Source of the DNA: Diadophis punctatus similis
Taxonomy: Eukaryota; Chordata; Lepidosauria; Squamata; Dipsadidae
DNA: 64,000 nucleotides
Assembly: GCA_023053685.1 (NCBI GenBank)
Contig: JALIGW010000026.1
Span: 1,953,318 to 2,017,317 of the forward strand
Direction of reading: 5' to 3'
The first letter of the stretch is position 1, and each line of letters starts with the position of its first letter. The notes beneath the pieces were generated by a model. The model was not told the origin of the DNA, searched no databases, and saw nothing but the letters and a program-made list of their open reading frames with translations. This document shows, piece by piece, positions 32,505 to 43,696 of this stretch. The translations under genes and the position numbers were made by a program.

Positions 32505-32988
32505 TATCATTCCACAGAATGACAGTCCAAACTCTTCTTGAAAACCTCCAGTGATGGAGCACCCACAACTTCTGGTGGCAAGCTGTTCCACTGGTTAATT
32601 GTCCTCACTGTCAGGAAATTTCTCCTTAGTTCTAGGTTGCTTCTCTCTTTGATAGGTTTCCATCCGTTGCTTCTTGTCCTGCCCTCAGGTGCTTTGGAGA
32701 ATAGGTTGAACCCCTCTTCTTTGTGGCAGCCCCTCAAATATTGGAAGAATGCCATCATGTCCCCACTAAGCCTTCTCTTCATTAGACTAGACGTCCCTGC
32801 TACTTCCCTTAACTCTTCATTGCATAGTTTAGCCTCCTTAGCCATATCATCTTTGTTGGTCTTCTCTACACTCTTTCTAAATTCTCAACATCTTTTTTTA
32901 TATCATAACAACCAAACCACTGATGCCATACTCCAAGCGTGGTCTTACCAAAGCATTATAAAGCGGTTATAAAACTCCCATTTATTTT
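32505..32988 (-). mobile_element. CR1 LINE, 3' half without terminus
   Basis: Antisense CR1 coding remnant. The minus-strand frame 32507-32845 reads LRGDMMAFFQYLRGCHKEEG, NLFSKAPEGRTRSNGWKPI and VVGAPSLEVFKKSLD. A second part (to about 32988) covers the upstream YKAL region. The last ~90 bp of the LINE are missing. Confidence 0.87.
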
Positions 32989-33640
32989 TTTTTACACCTT
33001 TGGACACAGAATTCTGAATTTTCTTGAAATCGTGTCCCTCTCCTGGAGCTGCCAGCTGGGCCAATCTCAATCCAGCGGCCTCCAAATGACACCATCTCGT
33101 CTGCTTTGCACAGCCCGCCGAACTGCAAACTAACCAAGGCGGTTTTAACCTAGCTGTGTGAACCCGCTCTCCGCGGCTCACGGTTCAGCTTGCATCCGGA
33201 AAATTGGGCTAATTGAGTAAGCCACGGTTCATTTAACCGTGGATTAATTGCTGTGCAAACCGTCAAAGAGAGAGCAACTGTTCGGCACCGTGATTCCTGT
33301 TTGCAAAGCTTTTGTTTTTTTTTTAAAGAAAAAAAAATCCATGAAGATGTAGCTGCTGAAATAAATCTGGACAAGTTAAATAACCGCTTCCCTGAATGGG
33401 AAGAGAGAGAGGGAAAAAAATCCTGAATTGAGAGGGTTGGGATAGTAAAACAAGTGAGGTTTACAATGGTGGGATATTTTTTAAAATATCTCTTTAGGGA
33501 TGTCGATTCTCCAGGGGGGAGGGGGGAATCATCCAGTTATCCCAGTCTGGCTAATCAATAGGCAGTTTTCTCAGCCCTGCTTACCAACTGGGAAGGGATG
33601 GGAAGATTAGCATATGGTTTCTTTCTCCCCCTGACCCCCT
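32989..33640. other. single-copy-looking stretch
   Basis: A small inverted motif, CACGGTTCATTTAACCGTGG near 33224-33243, is the only structure noticed. Confidence 0.3.
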
Positions 33641-33641
33641 C

Positions 33642-33742
<101 letters not shown>

Positions 33743-33821
33743 CACAGAGAAGAGCTTCGGTTTGCTCTGGGAGGCAGACTCAAGAGAAGGCAGAAGAAAA
33801 TTAAAACTTCTTTGTTTTTTT

Positions 33822-34680
33822 CTTTGTTCTTCCTTCCTTAATTTCTGACCTCAGCATTTTTCAGACCCTCCCTCCCTTCCTTCCTTCCTTCCTTCCCTGC
33901 TTCAGCATCTTTTAATCCTTCTTTCCATCTTTCCTTCTGCATTTTTCAACCTACTTACTTACTTACTTACCTACTCACTCCCTTTCCTTCCTTCTTTCCT
34001 TCCTTTTTTCCTTCCCTCCTTCCCTGCTTCAGCATCTTTTAATTCTTCTTTCTGTCTTTCCTTCTGCATTTTTCAACTTCCTCCCTCCCTCCCTCCCTCT
34101 CTCCTCCTTCCTTCCTTCCTCCCTCCCTTCCTTATCTTTTAATTTTCCCTCCCTCCCTCCTCCCTTCCTTACTTTCCTACTTCAGCATCTTTTAATCCTT
34201 CTTTGTCTTTCCTTCTGCATTTTTCAACTTCCTTCCTCCCTCCCTCCCTCCCTCTCTCTCCTTCCTTCCTCCCTCCCTCCCTCCCTCCCTTCCTTATCTT
34301 TTAATTTTCCCTCCCTCCCTCCCTTCCTTACTTTCCTACTTCAGCATTTTTTAATCCTTCTTTCCGTCTTTCCTTCTGCATTTTTCAACTTCCTTCCTTC
34401 CTTTTATTTATTTATTTATTTATTTTTGTCAAGTACGTGTTGATAATATACATAGATATAACATTGTTTATATACATAAAATGAGTACTGATAAGAGGAA
34501 CATTAGGACAGGGACGGTAGGCACGCTGGTGCACTTATACACGCCCCTTATTTCCTTCCTCCGTCCCTCCCCTCCCTCCCCTCCTTCTCCTTCCTTCCTT
34601 CATTTTTTCCTTTTTTTCCTTCCCTATTTCCCTACTTCAGCATCTTTTAATCCTCCCTCCCTCCCTTTTTTTCCTACTTT
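33822..34680. repeat. polypyrimidine minisatellite with TTCAGCATCTTTTAAT core
   Basis: CCTT, CCCT and TTAC blocks are punctuated by the non-repetitive cores TTCAGCATCTTTTAATCC and CTGCATTTTTCAACTTCC, recurring about every 110-180 bp. The same core is found at 37.6 kb and, on the opposite strand, at 52.5 kb. Confidence 0.88.
34395..34560 (-). mobile_element. unclassified LINE/SINE 3' end
   Basis: TTTATTTATTTATTTTTGTC, then TTAGGACAGGGACGGTAGGC and TATACACGCCCCTTA. Shared with the 36.65-36.96 kb repeat, here embedded in the polypyrimidine minisatellite. Confidence 0.45.
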
Positions 34681-35667
34681 TAATGCCCAAAAGCCTCCCC
34701 ATAGGCTCTAAAGCATTAGGAATCCCTTGCTTTCCTTTGCCTTGAATCCCAGGCTAAGTGAGTCTTCCTTATTTTGGGGAAAGCTTGCATCAAAGTCCTG
34801 GATTGACTGCGATATTGCTCAGCAATCTGAGACTTGATTTTCCTTGTTTCAGCGATTTTAAGAGTGCTTGTCTTGGTTTTAAACAACCCCGTCCCTCCAA
34901 TTTATGAGAAGGTCCTGTGTATAACGTTTCTTCCAACACAGACAATTTTTCCCATTTGGGATTTTTCTCCTACATGCATTAGCCAGGAAAAAAAATTCCT
35001 ATGCAGGAGGCATCCCCCCTGCTAACCCCGGTCTGTTTCTCCAAAATGCACTTTCTGAGAAACATGAAATGCACAGATATATTTTTTTGCAAGCTTTTTC
35101 TTGCAACCGCAGATATTCCGAGAGGTATGAATTATACATAAACCGTCCGTCAGCTTCCATGTCGGTCAGAAACTGTGAAACGCAAATAAACTTTTGTTTC
35201 TTCCCATCGCTAAATGTTTGCCAGTGTAGACCAGTTTCAAGGCATTTAACCCTGCGGAATGCTCTAGAATATCACATGGCAAGGTTCAGCCGGAGCAAAA
35301 CCTCCAGAGACAGGGGCAGTCTACCTTAAATCTGAATCTTTTGCGAGAAGGAACTTTAGATGACCGGTGCCTTTCAGGGCAGCTTGCGAGCAGAATCCCC
35401 CAGCAGGAAATTCAGATGGCGTACCTTGAGATTTGGGTTTTTTTTTTAATGCTCCACACAACTCATACGTTGCTCAGCAATACTTCCAGGATCCAATTTC
35501 GGTATGTAAACAGCCAATAACACAGTCCACATATCTACAAACACAAATGAAAAGCATTGGGTTTTAAAATCTCCAGGAGACCCACAAAGCGTTTGATCAT
35601 TAATCCTGGAGGTAATTTATTTTTTTTGAGGCCAAAAGGACTCCTTGAAACTTTTAAAGGATATTTA
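34681..35667. other. single-copy-looking stretch
   Basis: About 1 kb without recognised repeats. Unassigned. Confidence 0.3.
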
Positions 35668-35795
35668 CCAATAAAAGAGAATATTTGTAGCTCAGGTTTG
35701 AAAGGAAGGGTTCTGATTTAGCACTGATGATGTTCCCTAGTTTGGTAACGAGACGTCTGCAAGAAAAAAACCAAGCTCAGAGAGCACCGATTATC
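35668..35795 (+). mobile_element. Penelope-like repeat unit
   Basis: GAGAATATTTGTAGCTCAGG at the left, the hammerhead-like core, then CCAAGCTCAGAGAGCACC. This shows the unit in plus orientation with its leader, which the 0.1-kb array lacks. Confidence 0.6.
35724..35757 (+). ncRNA. hammerhead-like motif
   Basis: CTGATGA and GTC are intact and GCA precedes, matching TGC after GTC for stem I. GAAAC is mutated to GAGAC and stem II is weakened, so probably inactive. Confidence 0.4.
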
Positions 35796-35925
35796 ATCAT
35801 ATTTATTTATTTTATTATATTTATTTATTTCATTAAATTTATATGCCACCCGTCTCACAGTCAGGTGACTCTGCGCTGCTTGCACCATGATAAACACAAA
35901 AATAGAAAACATTAAAAACGAACGA
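35796..35925 (-). mobile_element. LINE/SINE tail relic
   Basis: TTTATTTATTTTATTATATT followed by ATATGCCACCCGTCTCAC, the antisense of the GGGTGGCATATAAAT(AAAT)n ends also seen near 47.7, 60.4 and 62.0 kb. Confidence 0.35.
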
Positions 35926-36504
35926 AAGTTAAGTTAGAAAGCTGCATGAAATTGGGTGGTTTTATTTCAAAGGCTTTGGCAGCTGCCTGAAGTCGATTCT
36001 TTTACAAGCACAATTTCCAGGGAGTTTTCTTTAACAAGATTTGTGGAGATGAACTGGATGGAACCGGAACCATTCCGGCAACTGAGCTGGTTTGAAACCC
36101 AATACTCCAATTGGAGTTTTAAAGCAGAGCAAAGACCGGTTCTTCCCATGATTCAACATCTTGGATCTTTCCCGCTGGCTGAGAAGTTCACCTTTTGGGC
36201 TGTTGGTCTGAGAACCAAGTATTAGAAGATAAAAGCTGAGGAAAACGAGAGGGAGAAGGAAGGAATTAAACAGCAAGCAAAGTCAAGAAACATACCTCTT
36301 TCTGATTTAACTTCAGGGTATCTGATGAAGTCAATTCTTAGCAACTGAACAGAGGTCAAAATTCGCCCCATTTATCCATATAATTCATGATAGTTTATAT
36401 TCATACACACATGTGTATGTATACATATATGTATATGAATAATGTTTGTTTTAGGTAATTATATGTAGAATGCTAACTGTTTATTCTTGTAACAAATATA
36501 CAAG
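35926..36504. other. no recognisable feature
   Basis: A plus-strand frame of 89 codons (35956-36225) is open but unrecognised. AT-rich to the right, with a GTATACATATATGTATAT segment. Confidence 0.3.
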
Positions 36505-36640
36505 TGATCCTTGACTTATAACCAAAGTTGGGGACTGTAATTTCTCTCCTAAGTTGTTACGGTCATAAGTCAAGTTGCCCTCTATTTTTACAATCATTTT
36601 TGTTGGTGGCCTTTAAGTGAATTTTTGCAAAGGCACGGTT
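36505..36640 (+). mobile_element. degraded Tigger-like fragment
   Basis: AAGTGATCCTTGACTTATAACC and later TTTAAGTGAATTTTTGCAAAG follow the family only loosely. Confidence 0.4.
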
Positions 36641-36645
36641 GCAGC

Positions 36646-36960
36646 TTTATTTTATTTATTTATTTTATTTGTTTGTCACACATGTACAAGATAGTAAGCA
36701 TTTGTATAAACATAAACATTAGCAAAGTACCGTGTTTCCCCAAAAATAAGACCCTGTCTTATATATTTTTGAACCCTGAAATAAGAGCTTGGCCTTATTG
36801 CCATGCACTCAAAAAGCCCGATTGGGCTTATTATCAGGGGATGTCTTATTTTGGGGGAAACAGGGTAGGTACAGGTAAATTAGGCAATAGGACAGTAGGA
36901 CAGGGACGGTAGGCACAATGGTGCGCTTATGCACGCCCCTTAACTTTGAACCCTCTTTAA
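36646..36960 (-). mobile_element. unclassified LINE/SINE 3' end with an embedded MITE
   Basis: TTATTTATTTTATTTGTTTG, CACACATGTACAAGATAG, then after the MITE GTAGGACAGGGACGGTAGGC and TTATGCACGCCCCTTAA. Shared with 34.4 kb. Confidence 0.5.
36728..36867. mobile_element. Tc1/mariner-like MITE at a TA site
   Basis: The element spans 36730-36865, with ends CCGTGTTTCCCCAAAAATAAG and CTTATTTTGGGGGAAACAGGG and TA on both sides. It splits the surrounding repeat, so it inserted later. Confidence 0.75.
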
Positions 36961-37015
36961 ACAGTCCTTGCAATTTTGAACCGCCGTTAAACGAACGGTC
37001 GTTAAGGGGAGCACT

Positions 37016-37614
37016 ACTTTATTCTGTATCTTAGTTTTTCTAATTTTCTTTTCTTCTGTTGTGTTTTTTTTATTTTTTGTTCCCCCAGTGGCTATGGAAG
37101 CCCGCCTTATGTATTGTTGGATCGTGTATGCATCTTCGCCTTGCGTTCCTTTTCGGCTTTTATTTTGCCTGTTATTATTTTAAAAGCAATTAAAATATAT
37201 ATATTTTAAAAAGTAGAGCCCAAGGGGGATGAGAACCGCGGTCATCGTGGCTTGGTCAAGCAAGGAAGAGCCCTCCAACGGGAAGATTTGAAGGAAGCTG
37301 TTTCTACCATCGCATTTCTTGTTCAGCTGGGAGGGAGGGGGGGGAGGGAGGGAGGGAGGGGAGGCAGCAATCTTTATCTCTGCTTTAGCAGTCAGAGGCA
37401 TAAAAGCCCTTCGTTTATGGCCTGTGTTCATTCACTCAGACACGGCTGGCTCATTGCATTCGAATTCTCCCAGGAAAAGCCCGTCTCTCACACTTACCGC
37501 TTGGTGAGGGTTCAATTCTCCGTCTCTGGTTACGCTTGCAAGTATCGCTTGCCTCTAAAAGCAACTTTAACTGCTCTGTTGCTGGCAACAGGGCAGCGGA
37601 GAAATGCAAGTTTG
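37016..37614. other. no recognisable feature
   Basis: Unrecognised stretch with a (GGGA)n patch near 37328-37362. Confidence 0.3.
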
Positions 37615-38325
37615 TCTTTCCTTCCCTCCTTCCTTTCCTGAGTTCAGCATCTTTCAATCCTTCCTTCCTTCCCTCCCTTCATCCCTCCATTGAGCATCTC
37701 TCAATTCTTCCTCCCTCCCTCCCTCCCTTTTTTCTCCATCTTACAGACCCTCCCTCCCTCCCTTCCTCCCTCCCTCCCTCCCTTCCTCCCTCCCTTCCTT
37801 CCTTCTTCATCTTACAAACCCTTCCTTCCATCCTCCCTCCCTCCCTCCCTCCCTTCCTTCTTTCTCCATCTTACAGACCCTCCTCCCTCCCTTTCTTCTT
37901 TCCTTCTGTTCAGCATCTTTCAATCCTTCCTTCCTTCTCTTCATCCCTCCACTGAGCATCTTTCAATTCTTCCTTCCTTCCTCCCTCCCTCCCTCCCTCC
38001 CTTCCTCCCTCTCTTCCTTCCTTCTCCATCTTACAGACCCTTCCCTCCCCTCCCTCCCTCCCTCCCTCCCTTCCTTCTTTCCTTCTGTTCAGCATCTTTC
38101 AATCCTTCCTTCCTTCATCCCTCCATTGAGCATCTTTCAATTCTTCCTTCCTTCCTTCCTTCCTTTCTCCCTCCCTCCCTCCCTCCCTCCCTCCCTCCCT
38201 CCCTTATTTCTCCATTTTACAGACCCTCCTCCCTCCCTCCCTCCCTCCCTCCCTCCCTTCCTTCCTTCCTCCCTCTCTTCCTTCCTTCTCCATCTTACAG
38301 ACGCTTCCTTCCTCTTTCCGTCCCT
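37615..38325. repeat. polypyrimidine minisatellite, CAGCATCTTTCAAT core
   Basis: CCCT/CCTT blocks alternate with three recurring cores: GTTCAGCATCTTTCAATCC, CCATTGAGCATCTTTCAATT and CTCCATCTTACAGACCCT. At least four higher-order units of about 170-200 bp. Confidence 0.9.
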
Positions 38326-38327
38326 TG

Positions 38328-38545
38328 ATGGCTTTCATTCCTAAGGTGGGACTAGAACTCACCATCTCCTGGTGATTAACCCAAAGTTACCCAACTGATT
38401 TTCTTGCCTAAGGCACTACTAAAACTCACCGTCTCCTGGTGATTGGTGCAAAGCTGGCTTTCCTGCCTAAGGCAGGACTAAAACTCACCATCTCCCGGTT
38501 TCTAACCTGATGCCTTAGGTCACTAGACCAAAGTGGCTCTCTTAT
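38328..38545 (-). mobile_element. tRNA-derived SINE, head and three internal units
   Basis: Antisense copy of the 15.3-kb family: GGTGGGACTAGAACTCACC, two more diverged units, then the head GGTTTCTAACCTGATGCC. The tail is absent and is replaced by the polypyrimidine tract. Confidence 0.75.
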
Positions 38546-38959
38546 TATAGAAGTGGTTTGTGCATTGCTATTATTGGAGTACGGCTGACAAAACAAAAGT
38601 TTCTTTCCCCCTTAAATAATAATTTAAAAAACAAGCTACGATTTAGCTGCCTTTTGAGCATTGCCATCTAAAACAGTGTCTGGAAAAATCTGGAAACACT
38701 TTTTTCAAGTGGTCGATCATCTTTCGGGATTCTGCTTTTCCAGACTGGTTGACAATACAAACCCCACCCCTGCTAACTAAAACCAATCCCCGCTGTAAGA
38801 TGTGTCAGGATCACAGCCAAAAAAATAAGCCTTCGTGTTGTCATTTCTATTCACCATGCAGGATTTTTTCCCCCATCTTTCTCTAACGGGCACGGTCAAT
38901 TAACACCCCCTTGCCACACCTAGCTGTTTCTGACAACTCAATACATTGGTTTATCTCAA

Positions 38960-38962
<3 letters not shown>
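38546..38962. other. no recognisable feature
   Basis: Unrecognised stretch. Confidence 0.3.
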
Positions 38963-39050
<88 letters not shown>

Positions 39051-39113
39051 CCTCCCTCCCTCCCTCCCTCTCCCTCCCTCCCCTCCCTCCCTCCCTCCCT
39101 CCCTCTCTCTCTT
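38963..39113. repeat. (CT)n and (CCCT)n microsatellite
   Basis: CT to about 39047, then CCCT with small interruptions to about 39103, then CT. Confidence 0.96.
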
Positions 39114-39894
39114 AATTTTTGCTGACAGGAAGGATTAAGTGGAGGGAGGGCGTAGCGCACCATCGCACAAATCTGAACTCATTTAAAGATGTTAATAGAC
39201 AGCCTTTTTCTTCGGTTGCTTCCGTCTTACAAACCCACAGATCTAATTTTCATATCCCGGTCTTAAACGCTGACTTCTCAAATCTACGGCCCGCGCCGAC
39301 GAAGATGTTAATAATCATAAAATGTGTAAAAAGTACTCATTTGCTGGTTTTTTCCCTCTCTCTGAGAGTAAATTGCCTCCGATGAAGCTAAGCACAACTG
39401 ATTTATTAAACCTTGTCCAAATGACTGCCAAACTCTACGAATGGAGCCTTTGCTGGTGGCATCCGGCGTTTGGGGCAAAGAATCTATTTTGTTTTGTTTT
39501 GTAATTTAAGAGCAAAGAAAGGGAGCAACATCTATTTTGAAGTGGACCACAGAGCTCCGAAAGGGAAGTTTAATTGCTGGCTTGTTCCATAATTTTTATT
39601 TTTATTTTGCAAAATGAAAAACTGTAATTGGTTTGTTCTGTAGCTTGTTTTAAAATTAGATGTGTTTGCTCTTAAATATTTCTGGGTGTTGTTCCCCCCC
39701 CTCTCCGTTTCTTGCCTAATGCAGAAGGCTGATTATTAAATTTAAAAAGGAGTTTTTAAAAACTCATTGGCTGGATCCTGTTATGGGTGTTTCGCAAAGC
39801 GAGTTTGTGCAGACTGCTAATTCTGTTTAGATTTAAGCCAGGTTGAGAGGCTCTGTTTGTGGCCAGATTTAAGCCAGGTTAGTTTCTTTTTTTC
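39114..39894. other. single-copy-looking stretch
   Basis: No recognised repeat. It contains a local duplication of GATTTAAGCCAGGTT at about 39831 and 39867. Confidence 0.3.
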
Positions 39895-40099
39895 CCCCTT
39901 TATTGCGTTTTTCTCTTTTTACATGTCACAGTAACTTCTTAAGCAAATCTACAACCTTTTACATACATTACATTTATAATAATACATTTCGTACATTATC
40001 TTGCAATATTATCTAATTCTACTTTGTACATTTTCTCTTTATCTTTCTGTTATCAATCCAATCATACCACTTTTCCCATATTACATAATAATCTGAATC
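39895..40099 (-). mobile_element. L1 3' end of a 5'-inverted insertion
   Basis: T-rich start and antisense L1 3' untranslated phrases (TTTTTACATGTCACAG, AAGCAAATCTACAACC, CATAATAATCTGAATC). Together with the next entry it forms one insertion with opposite orientations. Confidence 0.7.
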
Positions 40100-40447
40100 T
40101 TTTTGTCCTTTGCCCCCTCGAGACTAGCGAAGATATATCCAAACTTAAGCCCACTTTGTTGGAAATGTAAAAAAGAGCAAGGAACCTTCTTTCACACATG
40201 GTGGTTGTGCCCAGAAGTGAAGAAATATTGGAAAAAAATACACAGTTGGCTACAAGAATTAGTAGGGTTCCATATAGAATACACCCCAGAAATTTTTCTT
40301 CTAGGGATATTTAAAGGGAAATATGATAAAAATTCTAAATATTTGATTTTACACATTATAACCGCAGCCAGGATCGCTTTTGTACAATGTTGGAGAAATA
40401 CAAACACACTCACCCACCGAGAGTTTGATAATCAAAAAAATATTCAA
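40100..40447 (+). mobile_element. L1 ORF2 C-terminal piece, inverted part
   Basis: The plus-strand frame 40103-40537 reads as L1 ORF2 C-terminus with its zinc-knuckle-like region: CWKCKKEQGTFFHTWWLC, then EIFLLGIFKGKYDKN and FVQCWRNTNTLTHREFDN. It is nearly free of stops. The junction with the antisense 3' end at about 40099 fits twin priming. Confidence 0.85.
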
Positions 40448-40457
40448 AAACCCAAGT

Positions 40458-40722
40458 TAGTTTCAATAGCACTTAGCACTATAGCAATAGCACTTAGACT
40501 TATATACTGCTTCATAGTGTTTTGCAGCCCTCTCTAAGCGGTTACAGAGTTCAGCCTCTTGCCCCCAACAATCTGGGTCCTCATTTTACCCACCTCGGAA
40601 GGACGGAAGGCTGAGTCAACCTTCAGCCAGTGAGATTTGAACCGCCGAACTGCAGCTAGCAGTCAGCTGAAGTGGGCTTGCAGTGCTGCACTCTAACCAC
40701 TGCGCCACCTCGGCTCCTTGGT
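40458..40722 (-). mobile_element. tRNA-derived SINE with LINE2-like tail
   Basis: Full antisense copy from the tail (partly duplicated TAGCACTTAGCACTATAGC) to the head GCGCCACCTCGGCTCC, with TGAGATTTGAACCGCCGAAC as the B-box region. Confidence 0.87.
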
Positions 40723-40845
40723 TTGTTGACAGTGTGGTAGGAACCTGTCCTGGTTAATTAGCTTGTGGTTTAATATATCATGAAGGGAGAGAAGATTGGA
40801 AACCCGTCTCTGTGTGTAGGCAGCAAAAGAAATGTGATTGATTCA
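40723..40845. other. no recognisable feature
   Basis: Short unrecognised spacer. Confidence 0.25.
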
Positions 40846-41041
40846 TTGTGTATCGTGAAGTCACTGTTGATTCTTAGCAACCACATAAATGAATCTTCTC
40901 AAAGATAAATTCTCCCCAACTTGGTTCTTCAGGTTTTCCAAAGGTGCTTATTTCACTGCTTTAATTGAGTTCATCCAGCCAGTTCATCAGTTGATTTGAT
41001 TATGTCCTATCAGGTTGATATGGACTCTTAGGAGCCACATA
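40846..41041 (-). mobile_element. RTE/BovB-type LINE 3' tails, two in a row
   Basis: Antisense AAGTCACTGTTGATTCTTAG, CAACCACATAAATGAATC, then a second tail (ATTATGTCCTATCAGG, GGACTCTTAGGAGCCACAT). Same family as the plus-strand array at 42.1-43.2 kb. Confidence 0.7.
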
Positions 41042-41364
41042 GTTTAGACCAGGGGTCCCCAACCTTTCGGACCTCAGGGACCACTAAATTCATAATTTTA
41101 AATCCTGCGGACCACTAATATGATCTGCCTAATGACCGGCTGGGTGGGCGTGGCTAGGTGGTCATGTGACTGGGTGGGCATGGCCAACTCAATGTCACTC
41201 ATGTTGAGGGGTGCCTCACCGGCCTCTATTCACCCCTCCCCTCCCACCCACTCCTCTCCTGCCCGCCCGGGCTCCTTAGAGCCCCAACAGGAAGCAGTTG
41301 TTGGAGCTAAGCAGCCACACGGTGACACTTTGAGTGTTTAAGGTTGCAGACCCCTGGATTGGAC
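41042..41364. mobile_element. hAT-type element
   Basis: The element spans 41050-41356 from CAGGGGTCCCCAACCTTTCG to GGTTGCAGACCCCTG. The flanks GTTTAGAC and GATTGGAC agree at six of eight bases. The interior has GGGTGGGCGTGGC repeats. Confidence 0.78.
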
Positions 41365-41589
41365 CATGTGATGAACTTGTGGGTGTGGGGCAGGGTTGTG
41401 ACCTTTCAACTGGGTGGGGAAAACCTGGAAGCTTCAGATTCGGGTTTTCCCAGATGTGCTAACATGACATCTCTAATAAAGTGGAACTTTGAGGAACTTC
41501 TAGCCTCGGAGTTTTATTTTGTTGGGGGAGTTTTTTGGAACCCTGAGAGACTTGTTGATTGGAGATAGTGGACGAACCACCGAGTAGCT
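41365..41589. other. no recognisable feature
   Basis: Short unrecognised stretch. A TCTAATAAAGTGG motif near 41470 is a possible old polyadenylation signal. Confidence 0.25.
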
Positions 41590-42140
41590 TTGAATTATGC
41601 CGGTATGGTGCAAGTGCAGAACTGAAGGTTGTTTGCTGGATGCGATAAGAGCAGAATGTAACGGTAGCAGAGCAAGGGAGCAAAAGACAGACGTGTGCTG
41701 TTGCCTTGGTTGTTCAATCTCTTTGCAGAGAAGTGTACAAAGGTTTGCTTCTGGCGACCTTAGCAGAACATCACCTGAGCTCTCGGTATGCAGGACGATG
41801 ACAACCTCGTCGGCTGCAAGCTTGAATGATTTGCAGCGAATGTTAGATAGATTTTATGATGCAACGAGGAGCCTGGGTTTGCAAATTAATGTCTCGAGGG
41901 CCAAGGTAGCTGGGTCTGATAAGGGGGGGGGGGGAGAGAAATGAATGTTTGCAAGTTGTGTTCAAGGCAGGAAAAACTTAGAGCGGGTAGTTGAATGTAT
42001 GTACCTGGGGTAGTCTGTTACAGAGATGGAGATATTTTAATGGTAAAGGGAAAAAATGTAGTTAATAGGTGATCTTTGGTGAGGGCGTTTGTTGCAAGAA
42101 TAGCTGCAAGCCAGAGGGCACATGATCATCAACATTGAAA
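41590..42140 (+). mobile_element. decayed non-LTR reverse transcriptase remnant
   Basis: The frame 41597-41944 contains SLNDLQRMLDRFYDATRSLG and LQINVSRAKV, the stretch after the catalytic box of LINE reverse transcriptases. Just before it, TATGCAGGACGATGAC would encode Y-A-D-D with one extra G, a frameshifted catalytic motif at about 41787-41802. Further on, RVVECMYLG (near 41976-42005) matches the usual downstream YLG motif. Confidence 0.65.
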
Positions 42141-43235
42141 ATAGATATGGTTGCTAAGAGTCGACACCGACTCAATGACACCTAATCAGCCAATTAATCA
42201 ATGAGAAGATAGAGAAGAAGAGGATAAGCATGAGCGAGGTGGATGAACTCAGTTCCAGCAGTGATGGGCGCACCGTTGGAAGACTGAAGGACCACGTTGG
42301 GGACGCGTCATCTGGAGAAGGCTTATTTATGTGGTTGCTAAGAATCAACACTGACTTGATGGCACCTAATCAGTCAATTGATCAATGAGAAGATAGAGAA
42401 GAAGAGGATGCCCAGCAAAGTGGTGGATGAACCCAGTTATAGCAGTGATGGCTGCACCGTTGGAAGACCTGAAGGATGAGGTTGGGGACACTTCATCCTG
42501 GAGAAGGCTTATTTATGTGGTTGCTAAGAGTCAACACTGACTTGATGGCACCTAATCAGTCAATTCATCAATGAGAAGATAGAGAAGAATAGGATGACCA
42601 GCAGGAGGGCGGATGGACTCAGTTATGGCAGCGATGAGTTGGAAGACTTGAAGGACTAGTTAGACCTGAAGAATGGGTTGGAAGACCTAAAGAAGCACTC
42701 TGAGGACAGATCTCCCTGCAGAAGGTTTATTGATGTAGTTGCTAGAAGTCAACATGGACTGGATGGCACATTAAGTTTATCCTGTCAAGGTGTACAATCC
42801 CCAGAGAAGGTGAAAATCCTGGGAAAGACGGAAGGAAGGAGAAGAGGAGGACAACCAGAAGTAACCTGGATGGACTCAGGTATGACAGGGATGGGTGCAT
42901 GGTTGGAAGGCCTGAAAGACTAGGTTGAGGACAGATCCTCATGGAGAAGGTCTAGCTATGTGGTTCCTAAGCGCCCATATCAACCTGATATGACATAATC
43001 AGTCAATTGATTGATACAAAGACCTTGGAAAAGTTCATAGTTCTGGGAAAGATAGAAAGAGAAGAAGACCACCACCAACAAGGTGGATGAACTCAGTTCC
43101 AGCAGTGATGGGCGCACCGTTGGACGACTGAAGGACCACGTTGGGGACGCTTCATCTGGAGAAGCCTTATTTATGTGGTTGCTAAGAGTCAACACCGACT
43201 TGAATGCCCATAATGAAACCAATCAATCATGGCTT
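42141..43235 (+). repeat. tandem array of RTE/BovB-type LINE 3' ends
   Basis: After one tail (42141-42200), units of about 185 bp begin ATGAGAAGATAGAGAAGAA at 42201, 42385 and 42571, and diverged units follow near 42800 and 43025. Each encodes the degraded ORF end (like EGRRRGGQPEVTWMDSG...LEGLKD) and finishes TGTGGTTGCTAAGAGTC, CTTGATGGCACCTAATCAG and an AATCA-type tail, as BovB-like LINEs do. Confidence 0.8.
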
Positions 43236-43683
43236 TCACTCTTGGTGAAGGAACAGATTTCCACAGATAGAAATCTCTTTCTGGCTCATTTAGGGGAAAC
43301 CCGCAAACTTAATAAGCTGCATTAGCTGGCATTTGATTTAAGTTGAACATATTAGTGAGCCAGATTAATGCTGTTGTTTTCCTCTTCTGCAATGCGTCTC
43401 CAGACTTGAGAGCATCGCGAAACCAAAAACACAAATAATAATATTTGTGGGGAGAGAAAAAAACACATAAAAACTCATGCTTTTTTCTCTCTCTCGTTTT
43501 GGACTTATTCTCCCAAGGGAAAAAAAAGCCCCCCCCCCCAGCATTTTACTGTTATTATTCATCATTTCTATAGCGCTTTTAATATGCAAGGCACTTTTTA
43601 CGTCTTGCTGACTTTCTTTTTGATAACGGCGGAGGGTGAAGGATTCTCTTGTTTGGGAGCAATTTATATGAACAAACACTCGG
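43236..43683. other. no recognisable feature
   Basis: Unrecognised AT-rich stretch directly left of the captured gene fragment. Confidence 0.3.
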
Positions 43684-43696
43684 GGTATTCATATGA

